The translations under genes and the position numbers were made by a program. This document shows positions 27,523 through 36,095 of a stretch of DNA of 64,000 bases, in pieces; positions within the stretch are counted from its first letter, which is position 1, and every line of letters starts with the position of its first letter. Origin of the DNA: Psychrobacter aquimaris (lineage in GTDB: Bacteria > Pseudomonadota > Gammaproteobacteria > Pseudomonadales > Moraxellaceae); contig NZ_JABASR010000010.1 of the NCBI RefSeq assembly GCF_016107525.1, positions 62,001-126,000 of the forward strand, written 5' to 3'. The notes beneath the pieces are model-generated. The model made no database searches. It saw only the letters and a program-made list of their open reading frames with translations, and was not told where the DNA came from.

Positions 27523-28053
27523 TTATTCTACTGTTGTCGTAACAGCATCCTTCGCTTCTAATTGTGCTATTTGTTGTTCAAGTAGGGCGATTTGCTCTGC
27601 TTTCATATCAGTCAATTGCTTATTCATCGTCAGTTGTTCAGCAGCCAGTTTTTCTTGTTCGGCTAAGCGCTTACGCTCGTCTTCTAAGCGATCAATTTCT
27701 TCTTTAGCAAGACTATCTGTTTCTGGCAAAGCTGCATTTAAGATCGTTTCGGCATCAGGCATCTGATTAACTGTGATTGTCTCATCAGTATTTAACGTTA
27801 AACTACTATTGTCTGAAGTATTGTCACTATTATCTAAGGGCGTAGCATCTAACTGAGTAACGCTATCTTGTTCGGTAGTTGCTGGCGTACTTTCGATAGG
27901 CGCAGTATTAGCATCATACGAATTGTTTTTCCAGACTAAGTAACCAATCAATAACGCCGCTAAAACAATAATTGGCCACCATTTCTGGTGTGATTTGCTA
28001 GGCTCTTTTTCTAATGATTTAGTTGATAGAGGTCGCATTTTTTGGCTTTTCAT
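27523..28053 (-). CDS. single-pass membrane protein with C-terminal coiled coil, unknown
   Basis: This 176-residue protein has a basic N-terminus, one membrane helix at about residues 26-41 (WWPIIVLAALLIGYLVW), a Thr/Asp/Ser-rich low-complexity stretch at about 50-105, and a Glu/Gln/Leu-rich coiled coil at about 115-170 (DRLEDERKRLAEQEKLAAEQ and following). It is not recognised. The topology suggests an N-in protein with its coiled coil in the periplasm. It is 28 bases upstream of the macro-like gene and probably shares its transcript. Confidence 0.7.
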   Translation of the reverse strand: MKSQKMRPLSTKSLEKEPSKSHQKWWPIIVLAALLIGYLVWKNNSYDANTAPIESTPATTEQDSVTQLDATPLDNSDNTSDNSSLTLNTDETITVNQMPDAETILNAALPETDSLAKEEIDRLEDERKRLAEQEKLAAEQLTMNKQLTDMKAEQIALLEQQIAQLEAKDAVTTTVE

Positions 28054-28103
28054 ACTATAGTCGATTTATGTTAGAAATATAAGTAGCCATACTATAGCAA
28101 ACT

Positions 28104-28136
28104 CAAAATAAAAAGCCTATCTATTGCTAGATAGGC
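28104..28136 (-). terminator. intrinsic terminator of the prlC-yheV unit
   Basis: Read on the minus strand, GCCTATCTA pairs with TAGATAGGC (9 bp, 4-base loop), followed by a TTTTTATTTT tail. Confidence 0.88.
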
Positions 28137-28166
28137 CGGTAGCTATTAAGACTTGACGCTTAAGAT

Positions 28167-28424
28167 TTAATGTTTGAATTTTACTGTACCGCTGGTACCA
28201 GTAGCCATAGCATCACGAGCAATTTGGTCTTCAGCATGGTTTTTGGCACTGATTGCATCAGGATCAGGACGATGTTCTGTATGTCCACATTGAGTACATT
28301 CGATATACTCATCGGGTGTTGGTGTGACGATGTTTACTTGTACCACTGCATCTAGCGCCTGACATTTTGGGCAACGTACCCCTGCTAAAAACCGACGCTT
28401 GGCAGTTGATGATTGATAGCGCAT
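28167..28424 (-). CDS. YheV family zinc-ribbon protein
   Basis: The 85-residue protein has two CxxC pairs (Cys 18 and 21; Cys 43 and 46), the basic start RRFLAGVRCPKCQ, and ECTQCGHTE, matching the YheV/DUF2387 family of putative zinc-ribbon proteins of unknown role. The ATG follows the last base of the prlC stop codon directly, so the two are translationally linked. In E. coli yheV is the neighbour of prlC's relatives only loosely, and no function is inferred from that. Confidence 0.85.
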   Translation of the reverse strand: MRYQSSTAKRRFLAGVRCPKCQALDAVVQVNIVTPTPDEYIECTQCGHTEHRPDPDAISAKNHAEDQIARDAMATGTSGTVKFKH

Positions 28425-30632
28425 TTAGATAACCTCGCACGTCGTTTGGGCATTAGTTTGAGCGCTGGTTTGAGAACTGACGGCATCGACATTTTTAACA
28501 TTATCAAAGCCGCTATGACGTAGCAATGCATCAATGCTAGCACTGCGCCCACGGAAGTTCTCAAAGTTGGTCTTGGCAGGGAAACTACCACCGACTGATA
28601 GGATAGTCTCACGGAAGGCTTTACCAGTGACTGGATTAAAAATACCCTCTTCTTCAAACTTGCTAAAGGCATCTGCTGATAACAACTCTGCCCATTTATA
28701 CGAGTAATAACCTGCCGCATAGCCACCGGCAAAGATATGACTAAAGCCGTTGGCAAAACGGTTGTAGTCAGGTGTCTGCATAATAGCAATGTCGTCTCGA
28801 ACGGTACTTAGCATGGCTAAGATACCGTCATAATTAAGTGCTGGCGTGTGCGCATGAATCAATAAGTCAAACAGTGCGAACTCAATTTGACGTAGGGTTT
28901 GCATGCCGCTTTGGAAGTTCTTCACCGCCAATAATGCTTCAAGTTTGTCTTTTGGTAATGGCTCACCCGTTTCGACATGACTACTAATCAGCGCAATACC
29001 TTCGGCATCCCATGCCCAGTTTTCCATAAATTGACTGGGCAACTCGACCGCATCCCACTCAACGCCATTGACACCAGCGACATCACCGACCGTCACTTGG
29101 GTTAATAAATGATGTAGGCCATGACCAAATTCATGGAATAGAGTCAACACTTCATCGTGCGTCAACAAGCTTGGTTTACCATCGAGGGCAGGGGTGAAGT
29201 TACCCACCATAAAGCATACCGGTAGCTGCTGATGATTTTGTTCATCGTAAGTATAACGTGATTGAAAACCACTCATCCAAGCGCCGCCACGCTTACCACT
29301 ACGAGCAAATAAGTCAAAGTAAAAGCCACCAAGCAAGTTATCATCAGCATCAAACAACTGATAAAAGCTGACATCGTCGTGCCAGCGTGATACGGATTCA
29401 CTTTGCTCTTGGACTTTGATACCGTACAGACGCTCAACGATGGCAAATAATCCGCTAATCACTTTTGGTAAGGGAAAGTACGGGCGGATTTCTTCTTGCG
29501 ATAAGCTGAACTCGCTTTGTTTTACTTTTTCGGCGATATAAGCACTGTCCCACGCCTGTAACTCATCAATACCATAATCCTGCGCATACTTTTGCAACTG
29601 AGCTAAGTCTTGCTTGGCCGCTGGGGTTGCTTGCGTGGCCAAATCCCGTAAAAAGGTTTCTACTTCTGCCACACTATCTGCCATTTTCGTCGATAGAGAG
29701 ACTTCTGCATAATTGTCAAAACCTAATAGCTTGGCTTTTTGCTCACGTAATTGCAGGATTTGACTCATGATATCGGCGTTGTTTAGCGACTCACCTTTGG
29801 CATTGGTATGCGCATCAAACTCAGAAGCACGCGTGACATAAGCGTGATATAGGGTCTCGCGCAGTTTGCGGTCATCCGCATGGGTCATGATGGCAAGATA
29901 AACAGGGATATTTAAACTTGCTACGTAATAAGGACTTGGTAACGCATCGATTTCTACTTGCGTGAGCGTACCGTTGGCAAGCTCGCGGGCTTTATACTGT
30001 TCGCCAGCATCTGCGAGTAGCGCTAATCCACTTTCGGTTAGACCTGCCAATTGCTCTTGCTGCAGCGGTAAGGCATAGGCTTGGGTGGCATCCAATACGT
30101 TGTCTGAAAAGGTCGCTGATAAGGTGGAAAGCTGACTTTGAATAGCCGCAAACTTTTCTTGTTCATCTTTTGGTAATGCGACGCCTGACAGCTCAAAACT
30201 GCGTAGCGCAAGCTCAATAGCCCGCGCTCGTGCAGGCTCAAGGGCAGCAAAAAATGCTGTGTCATTGACGATGGTTTGATAGCGATTAAATAACGGCTGA
30301 TGCTGTCCCACTCGTGTGCCATAAGCAGATAATTTAGGTAGCAGTTCATGATGGACATGACGAATGTCGTCATTGCTCATGACGCTATTGAGGTGCGATA
30401 AAATACCCCAACTGCGATCCAATGCCAGATTAATATGATCAAAAGTCATCACATCGGCCAGTGCTTGCTCAGCACTGATATTAGTCGGGCTGTTATGGCT
30501 GTCAGTATCTGCGCTCATCTCATCTAAAAATGTATTGGCTGCATCGATTGCACTGATGACATGGCTTTGTAATGTACTTGGCGAAACGTTGTCAAAATCG
30601 ACAAGGCGTAAATCTGCAGGAAGGGTTTTCAT
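28425..30632 (-). CDS. prlC: oligopeptidase A (M3 zinc metallopeptidase)
   Basis: PrlC degrades short peptides, including signal-peptide fragments, in the cytoplasm. The zinc site HEFGH lies at residues 500-504 in LTLFHEFGHGLHHLL, followed by a GVEWDAVELPSQFMENW block that supplies the third ligand region. At 735 residues it is longer than the E. coli enzyme (680). The extra length includes a C-terminal Ser/Gln/Thr-rich tail (residues about 715-735). It is directly followed by yheV. Confidence 0.95.
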   Translation of the reverse strand: MKTLPADLRLVDFDNVSPSTLQSHVISAIDAANTFLDEMSADTDSHNSPTNISAEQALADVMTFDHINLALDRSWGILSHLNSVMSNDDIRHVHHELLPKLSAYGTRVGQHQPLFNRYQTIVNDTAFFAALEPARARAIELALRSFELSGVALPKDEQEKFAAIQSQLSTLSATFSDNVLDATQAYALPLQQEQLAGLTESGLALLADAGEQYKARELANGTLTQVEIDALPSPYYVASLNIPVYLAIMTHADDRKLRETLYHAYVTRASEFDAHTNAKGESLNNADIMSQILQLREQKAKLLGFDNYAEVSLSTKMADSVAEVETFLRDLATQATPAAKQDLAQLQKYAQDYGIDELQAWDSAYIAEKVKQSEFSLSQEEIRPYFPLPKVISGLFAIVERLYGIKVQEQSESVSRWHDDVSFYQLFDADDNLLGGFYFDLFARSGKRGGAWMSGFQSRYTYDEQNHQQLPVCFMVGNFTPALDGKPSLLTHDEVLTLFHEFGHGLHHLLTQVTVGDVAGVNGVEWDAVELPSQFMENWAWDAEGIALISSHVETGEPLPKDKLEALLAVKNFQSGMQTLRQIEFALFDLLIHAHTPALNYDGILAMLSTVRDDIAIMQTPDYNRFANGFSHIFAGGYAAGYYSYKWAELLSADAFSKFEEEGIFNPVTGKAFRETILSVGGSFPAKTNFENFRGRSASIDALLRHSGFDNVKNVDAVSSQTSAQTNAQTTCEVI

Positions 30633-31088
30633 AAAAGTATCCGATATCTGATCGTAGTGAATGAATTATTATTGAGTAAACGTCGCTATATATAAGAGAT
30701 TGGCTTGCCGTAATATCTAGAACGTCAGTAGCTTTCTATTATTTTTCTTTTTTGCTGTCTTATTGATAAGCTATATAAAAGATGGGTTCGTTTGACGAAA
30801 ATGCAACCTAATCATTGACTATAAAGAAAGTGAATCGAGAAGATAGTGGGATATTCAAGGGGTTTAAAGGGGATCAGTCAGTCTTTTAGAACAATACAGA
30901 GTGTTCTACTTACAAAGCGCTATCATTTGCTTGCAAATTAACCCTACATCGAGTGAGGTTTGACTGCTAGCATCAAGGCAATGGAATAGAAAGCCCAAGC
31001 ATTACTGATAGCAAAAACTGTTAATTAGTTGACTCATAGCAAAAATTACAACGTTAAAAGTAAATGATAATAAAACAAGGAGCAATAA
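30633..31088. other. 456-base divergent promoter region between prlC and the baeRF gene
   Basis: The spacer lies between two divergent genes and contains no supported frame. The only distinct element is the inverted repeat at 30888-30907, listed separately. Confidence 0.4.
30888..30907. promoter_or_regulatory. inverted repeat AGAACA-N8-TGTTCT, candidate operator
   Basis: Two 6-base half sites form a perfect dyad with an 8-base spacer, about 180 bases upstream of the baeRF gene. The geometry does not fit a known LexA or UmuDAb box, so the regulator is unknown. Confidence 0.35.
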
Positions 31089-32201
31089 ATGAAAGCGACT
31101 CTCAAAAGTTTACGTGAAACCAAAGCCAATCCTGCGGTTAGTATCTTTGTTAAAACTCATCGCGAGCATCCTGCTAATGATCAAGATCCCATTGCCCTGA
31201 AGAACCAATTAAAAGTGGCTGAAGAACGCTTAACCAACGAATACGATAAGCGTACAGCGACTACCATACTCGATAAGATTCATGATAAAACCAAAGAGCT
31301 AAATCACAACTTGAATCTTGATACCTTGGCTATTTTTGCCAGTACCGACGATGTGCAAGTCATCCGTATGCCGATTGACACCACGGAGCGTGTGGTAATT
31401 TCACATCGTTTTGCGACTCGAGATTTGGTGCGTGATATGGCAAGTGCGGTGCATTATTACACATTGGTGCTCACTCGTGATAATGCTCGCTTGATTGAAG
31501 CGTCTAATGATCGTGTGGTGAGAGAGTTCGATAAAGACGATGACCTACAAAAGAACATGGAGAATATTCCATTTCCTATTGAAAATAACGGTTTGTACAC
31601 GACAGGCGATGGTGGATCGGATCGCTCGTCTAATAATGAGAGCAGCTACCTAAAAGAGTTTTTTAACCAAGTGGATAAAAGTGTACAAGAGCTGTGGGGT
31701 GAGCATAAAATGCCTCTCGTCGTCGTTGGCGATGCCAAAAACATCGGCTACTATAAAGAAGTTTGTGACCGTCCAGACAACATCATTGCCACAGTGTCAA
31801 ATGCGACCAATCTAGAAGATGGTAGTGCTCAGCATATTATCAATAGTGTGCAAGAGGCGGTGGAAGGCTATCGTACATCACTTCATCAAGCCGCCATGGG
31901 TGAGATTGATAAAGCACGCGGTGCCAATATGTTGCAAACAGATCTACAAGAAGTCTACCGCAGTGCCTTCCAAGGTGCAGGCGAGACGCTTTATGTCCGT
32001 CGTGGTTATATACAGTCGGCCAAAATTGATGAAAAGGCACAGACTTTGAGTCTCGCAGATGATGCGGCTTCAGAAGGTGTCACCGATGATGCCATTGGCG
32101 AAATCATTGAGCATGTCATTCACAATGGTGGTGAGGTGGTCTTTATGCCACAAGATATCATGGGCGAAGATCAGCCGATAGCTCTAGTCACTCGCTACTA
32201 G
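31089..32201 (+). CDS. baeRF-type (bacterial archaeo-eukaryotic release factor-like) protein
   Basis: The 370-residue protein resembles the bacterial aeRF1-like families (baeRF). The N-terminal half has PAVSIFVKTHREHP and LKNQLKVAEERL, the middle has a VVVGDAKNIGYYKEV strand, and the C-terminal third has an eL30-like fold ending GGEVVFMPQDIM with a short terminal strand. Members are proposed from genomic work to act at the ribosome, for instance in rescue or hibernation; this is not experimentally settled for most of them. AAGGAG lies 5 bases before the ATG. The gene stands alone with its own terminator. Confidence 0.72.
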   Translation: MKATLKSLRETKANPAVSIFVKTHREHPANDQDPIALKNQLKVAEERLTNEYDKRTATTILDKIHDKTKELNHNLNLDTLAIFASTDDVQVIRMPIDTTERVVISHRFATRDLVRDMASAVHYYTLVLTRDNARLIEASNDRVVREFDKDDDLQKNMENIPFPIENNGLYTTGDGGSDRSSNNESSYLKEFFNQVDKSVQELWGEHKMPLVVVGDAKNIGYYKEVCDRPDNIIATVSNATNLEDGSAQHIINSVQEAVEGYRTSLHQAAMGEIDKARGANMLQTDLQEVYRSAFQGAGETLYVRRGYIQSAKIDEKAQTLSLADDAASEGVTDDAIGEIIEHVIHNGGEVVFMPQDIMGEDQPIALVTRY

Positions 32202-32263
32202 TCTCGTCTTTATCGATGGTGCTTACTTGCAAGTTCGCCATTGATGGCAGATAGGTATAATAT

Positions 32264-32300
32264 AAGAGCATTGGTTCGATAAGAGCCAATGCTCTTTTTT
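32264..32300 (+). terminator. intrinsic terminator after the baeRF gene
   Basis: AGAGCATTGG pairs with CCAATGCTCT (10 bp) around an 11-base loop, followed by six Ts. Confidence 0.9.
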
Positions 32301-32458
32301 ATATTGATAATTTATATTATAAGATTTTGCTTATAACAACTTTGTTAGAACTATTAATAATTATGAAAGATAAAATGAGAAGCATGGTGTGTTTTTGGAC
32401 GACATAATCTTGTCCAATAGCCATCGCTTTTAACCTTTACTCTATCCATACTGAGTTT

Positions 32459-33229
32459 ATGACTAATTCTATGACTACCACAACCTCTTTCGTGCTAACC
32501 AGCTATAACATTCATAAAGGCATGTCGCCGATGAATCGCCAAGTTAAAATACAAGGTATCGCCCAAGCGCTTGATATCATTGGCTCCGATGTACTGTGTC
32601 TACAAGAAGTGCAAGGTCAGAACCTTAAGCGCAATATGCAGTACAACGAATACCCTGACCAATCACAACATGAATGGTTTGGTGAGTATTTACAGCTGCA
32701 AAATAGCTATGGTAAAAACTCAGAGTATGAAAACGGTCATCATGGCAATGCGGTATTGAGCCGTTTTCCATTGGATCCCAAGCATAACGTCAATATCACC
32801 GTTAATAAGCTTGAGCAGCGCGGCGTTTTGCACTGCGAAGTACAACCAGTAGGATGGGATGTACCAGTCGTCGTATTGTGTGCGCACCTAAATTTGTTTG
32901 AGCGTGATCGAATTAAGCAGTATGAAGCCATTGCTAGCTATGTCCGCAATGAGATTGCACATGATCAACCACTGATTTTGGCAGGAGATTTTAATGACTG
33001 GAAAAAGATGTCTTGTGACAAGCTTGCCACCAGCTTGGGTATGACCGAAGCTTTCAAGCACTGTCATGGCAAACTGCTGCCAACTTTCCCAGCCAAGCTT
33101 CCTGTGCTTAGCTTAGATCGTATCTACGTGCGTAATCTAAGGGTGAAGGATGCCTGGGTACATACTGGCAAACCATGGTCGACACTGTCTGATCATTTGC
33201 CACTCAGTGCAGAATTGGCGCATTTATAA
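32459..33229 (+). CDS. endonuclease/exonuclease/phosphatase (EEP) family hydrolase
   Basis: The 256-residue protein carries the EEP metal-dependent hydrolase motifs in order: TSYNIHKG near residue 14, LCLQEVQG with the metal-binding glutamate near 48, GNAVLSRFP near 100, the active-site AHLNL and LAGDFNDW, and the C-terminal SDHLPLSAEL with the catalytic histidine. The YNIHKG start and total size match the clade annotated as cardiolipin-synthase-associated or YbhP-like EEP proteins. The substrate (nucleic acid, lipid or sugar phosphate) is not determined. It has no signal peptide. Confidence 0.88.
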   Translation: MTNSMTTTTSFVLTSYNIHKGMSPMNRQVKIQGIAQALDIIGSDVLCLQEVQGQNLKRNMQYNEYPDQSQHEWFGEYLQLQNSYGKNSEYENGHHGNAVLSRFPLDPKHNVNITVNKLEQRGVLHCEVQPVGWDVPVVVLCAHLNLFERDRIKQYEAIASYVRNEIAHDQPLILAGDFNDWKKMSCDKLATSLGMTEAFKHCHGKLLPTFPAKLPVLSLDRIYVRNLRVKDAWVHTGKPWSTLSDHLPLSAELAHL

Positions 33230-33315
33230 ACGATTATTAAATAAGTTTAGTTATTCACTAAAAATAAAACTGAATGCAAAAACGAAGCAATAGATGCTTA
33301 TAAGGATATATAACG

Positions 33316-34320
33316 ATGTCTACTCTTTCTAATAACCCGCTACCAACGACGCAACACGCCGTACTCATACGTGAGTTTGGCGAACCTGAAGTAATGAGCT
33401 ATCAAGATGGTGTAGTCATTCCTGTGTTAACAGACAATCAGGTATTGGTCAAAATCGCTTATGCTGGTATCAATCCTGTCGATTACAAAACGCGTCAAGG
33501 CAAAGGCTGGGGCGCTGAGGCCATTCAAAAAGACAAGTTTGATAAAAATGAGCCTGCAATTTTGGGCTTCGATATGGCAGGCACTGTGGTCGATAGTCGT
33601 AGTGAGCAGTTTACTATCGGTACACAGGTCGCTGCCCTGACTTTTCATGGCGGCTGTTATGCAGAGTATGTAGCAGTCGATGCTGAAATGCTGGCAAAAG
33701 TACCTGAGTCTGTCACGTTACAGCAAGCAGGTGCGCTACCTTGTATCGGACAGACGGCGCTACAGTTTGTAGAGTTTGCAGATATTCAAGATGGTGAGCA
33801 TGTGGTAGTAAATGCGCCAGCAGGCGGCGTGGGTCACTTATTAATTCAGCTACTCATGGATAAAGTGGCTAAAAATAGTATCAAGGTCACCGTTATTTGC
33901 TCGCCAGAAAAATATGCCAAACTTGATGAAATAATAGATACCAATCAGCTTACAGGTTGGATTGATTATACCAAAGATGATGAATTTCCTGAGTTACAGG
34001 CAGATGTGCTACTGGATTTGGTCGGTAATGAAGCAGGGGTACGGGCGCTTAGCGTGCTCAAATCTGGTGGTCGCGTCAATGTATTACCAACGATTTGGGT
34101 GGATAAACTCAAAGAAGCGGGTAGCCAGAAGCAGTTAAAGGTAGCGGGTTATAAAGCGCAGCGTAGTGGTGAAGATATGGCGCGAGTTTTACAGCTCGTT
34201 GCAGATGGCAAGCTAACGCTACGTATTCAGCAAACATATCCCTTGTCTGAAGTGGTCGCGGCTCATCATGAGCTACAAAAAGGCGCTGCTTTTGGCAAGA
34301 TTGTTTTAAAAGTGAGCTAG
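33316..34320 (+). CDS. NADP-dependent quinone-oxidoreductase-like (MDR superfamily) enzyme
   Basis: The 334-residue protein is a zinc-free medium-chain dehydrogenase/reductase. It has the N-terminal GroES-like fold (VLVKIAYAGINPVDYKTRQG), a LGFDMAGTVVD segment and the nucleotide-binding APAGGVGHLLIQL motif, which is typical of quinone oxidoreductases. The catalytic zinc cysteine and histidine ligands of alcohol dehydrogenases are absent. It ends GKIVLKVS, a normal family end. The TAG stop codon lies inside the left end (CTAGGGC) of the second inverted-repeat element, so the element inserted exactly at the gene end. Confidence 0.88.
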   Translation: MSTLSNNPLPTTQHAVLIREFGEPEVMSYQDGVVIPVLTDNQVLVKIAYAGINPVDYKTRQGKGWGAEAIQKDKFDKNEPAILGFDMAGTVVDSRSEQFTIGTQVAALTFHGGCYAEYVAVDAEMLAKVPESVTLQQAGALPCIGQTALQFVEFADIQDGEHVVVNAPAGGVGHLLIQLLMDKVAKNSIKVTVICSPEKYAKLDEIIDTNQLTGWIDYTKDDEFPELQADVLLDLVGNEAGVRALSVLKSGGRVNVLPTIWVDKLKEAGSQKQLKVAGYKAQRSGEDMARVLQLVADGKLTLRIQQTYPLSEVVAAHHELQKGAAFGKIVLKVS

Positions 34321-34494
34321 GGCATATGCCCTCAATCTGAACAAAAGCAACTAAGTCGGCTAAAAATGGTTAAATCTTGCCAAACGACGTCAATTAACTG
34401 GTTAATATCCTTGATATTATCTGCGCTATTTTCCTTGTTTGGCTGCCATTTATCTTATTTTTATCACCATTTTCAAAATGAAGACACGCCCTAG
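34317..34494. repeat. 178-bp inverted-repeat element (MITE-like), copy 2
   Basis: The right end AAGACACGCCCTAG (34481-34494) matches the end of copy 1 in 12 of 14 positions. The interior aligns with copy 1 across shared blocks such as GGCTAAAAATGG, TTGCCAAAC, CTTGATATTAT, TTCCTTGTTTG and TTTTTATCACCATTTT. The left end keeps CTAGGGC and then diverges. It lies between the oxidoreductase gene, whose stop codon it supplies, and the convergent alkB gene. Confidence 0.8.
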
Positions 34495-34503
34495 GATATT
34501 CAT

Positions 34504-35136
34504 TTAATGCGATCGTATTTGTCGAAATGTGAGACTGATGCGCCCTGATGCGACAGTTTTGGTTTTCGTAATGGTGTGCTTCCAAAAATCCTGCGTATCA
34601 CCATGCATAACGATAAGCTGACCGGACTCAAGATATAGCTCAACTTTGACGGGCTTTTTCTTTTGTCTAATAGTTTTATGCTTAAAGACAAATTTTCGCG
34701 TCGCACCGAGTGATAAAGAAGCAATAATCGGCTTCGTTCCCAGCTGTTTTTCATCGTCTGCATGATAACCCATGCCATCAGCACCAGAGGGATAGTAGTT
34801 AAGTAAGCAAGAATTAAAATCAACGTTGATGCCATGGCTTAATAACTGTTGTTCAATATGTTGTTTTACGTGCAATATCTGCTTTGACCATGGAATGGCT
34901 CGACGCGTCTGTCCAGAGTAATGATAACTGACATCGCTGCCACCCATCCAGACGATTTGGCGAGTGGTAACATGAGTTTTGCCAAACAACGTCACGATGT
35001 CAGGCTGCCAAGGTAGCTCGGTTAGTAAATTATCATAAAGAGCGTTAGCATCATTGATAACTACCCCTAAGTCATTGACCTGACCATCATAAGGCAACAG
35101 ATTGTCAGTCGGCGTAGGGGCAAAAAGGTCAGTCAT
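34504..35136 (-). CDS. alkB: AlkB-family 2-oxoglutarate/Fe(II) dioxygenase (DNA alkylation repair)
   Basis: AlkB-type enzymes remove methyl groups from 1-methyladenine and 3-methylcytosine in nucleic acids by oxidative demethylation. The iron ligands are visible as His 125 and Asp 127 (GYHADDE) and His 187 (WKHTITK). The 2-oxoglutarate contacts are the RxxxxxR pattern at Arg 199 and Arg 205 (GRISLTFRQI). The 210-residue length and NYYPSGADGMGYHADDE context place it in the AlkB2/ALKBH2-like group rather than the E. coli AlkB group. It starts 17 bases after the stop of the hydrolase gene. Confidence 0.9.
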   Translation of the reverse strand: MTDLFAPTPTDNLLPYDGQVNDLGVVINDANALYDNLLTELPWQPDIVTLFGKTHVTTRQIVWMGGSDVSYHYSGQTRRAIPWSKQILHVKQHIEQQLLSHGINVDFNSCLLNYYPSGADGMGYHADDEKQLGTKPIIASLSLGATRKFVFKHKTIRQKKKPVKVELYLESGQLIVMHGDTQDFWKHTITKTKTVASGRISLTFRQIRSH

Positions 35137-35153
35137 GACTTAGATGGCTCAGC

Positions 35154-36044
35154 TTATTTATGACTATGATAATGCTCATTGATAACTTGGGCACATAATT
35201 CAGGTGCTTCCATCGGCAGTAGATGACCATAATCTAACAAAGATATGATGTTGCTATCAGGGACGAATTTTTGCCATTGTTGTCGCACTTTTTGGTTGAT
35301 AAATAACGTTGGCTTGCCAGTGATAAGCGTATAAGGACAGCTTAATTGTTTAAGAGCAGTATCGATGTGCGGCGCGCCAAAATAGTTGGCGAGCTCTTGT
35401 TCAGGCGCAAATATTAGCGTGTAACTGCCATTGGTATCTTTGGATAAACTTTGCTCCGCAAATACCCGCAAATGCGCATCACTCATTCGCCTATAAGCAC
35501 GTTGAGCGCGCAAGTTCTCATAATAATCATCGATGCTTGCCCAAGTAGATTGTTTGGTGAGGGTGCTTTTAAAAGGTTCGCGGCTAAGCAGAAGCTTACG
35601 TGGCAATAGGTTGTAGAGTCTGGCTTGTGGTTTGGTAAACGTCACAGGCTCTATCAAATATAGCTGTGAAAACAGATCTGGGCGCTGAGCTGCAGCGATG
35701 GCAGTGGCAGTGGCTCCTTGCGAATGACCAATGCCAACGATGGGTTTGTCTTGCGTTTTTTCTAAAAACTCAATAAGTATCTCGGCATCTTGCTCGCGTG
35801 TAAGACGACGGCGCTGCGGTTTGTCGTACCAATAGCCACGAAGCGCAAGCGAGCTGATCTTGAAGTCAGTGGCCAGTGCATTCAATAAGGGACTGTAAGT
35901 ACCAACGGTAAAACTATTGCCTCCATAAAAGTGTGCTGGCACGCGAGAGGCAGTACTTGACTGTATCGATGGCGTAAGCTGGCTAAGATTATAGTAGCGC
36001 GCTTGTTTTCCACTAATATTAATATTTTTTGCAAATGCTTTCAT
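35154..36044 (-). CDS. alpha/beta hydrolase
   Basis: The 296-residue protein has the alpha/beta hydrolase pattern: a nucleophile elbow GIGHSQGAT with the catalytic serine, an acid in the strand after LITGKPTLF (exact residue not certain), and a terminal histidine in LLDYGHLLPMEAP. No signal peptide or membrane segment is evident, so it is probably cytoplasmic. The start ATG at 36044 has a perfect AGGAGG ribosome binding site 10 bases upstream; the earlier GTG at 36053 would be too close to it. It lies between the ABC exporter (51 bases) and alkB (17 bases), suggesting a three-gene operon. The substrate is unknown. Confidence 0.85.
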   Translation of the reverse strand: MKAFAKNINISGKQARYYNLSQLTPSIQSSTASRVPAHFYGGNSFTVGTYSPLLNALATDFKISSLALRGYWYDKPQRRRLTREQDAEILIEFLEKTQDKPIVGIGHSQGATATAIAAAQRPDLFSQLYLIEPVTFTKPQARLYNLLPRKLLLSREPFKSTLTKQSTWASIDDYYENLRAQRAYRRMSDAHLRVFAEQSLSKDTNGSYTLIFAPEQELANYFGAPHIDTALKQLSCPYTLITGKPTLFINQKVRQQWQKFVPDSNIISLLDYGHLLPMEAPELCAQVINEHYHSHK

Positions 36045-36095
36045 AATGTACACACCTCCTTGTGTCTGATTTTCAATGAAAATTAATGGTTGTAC

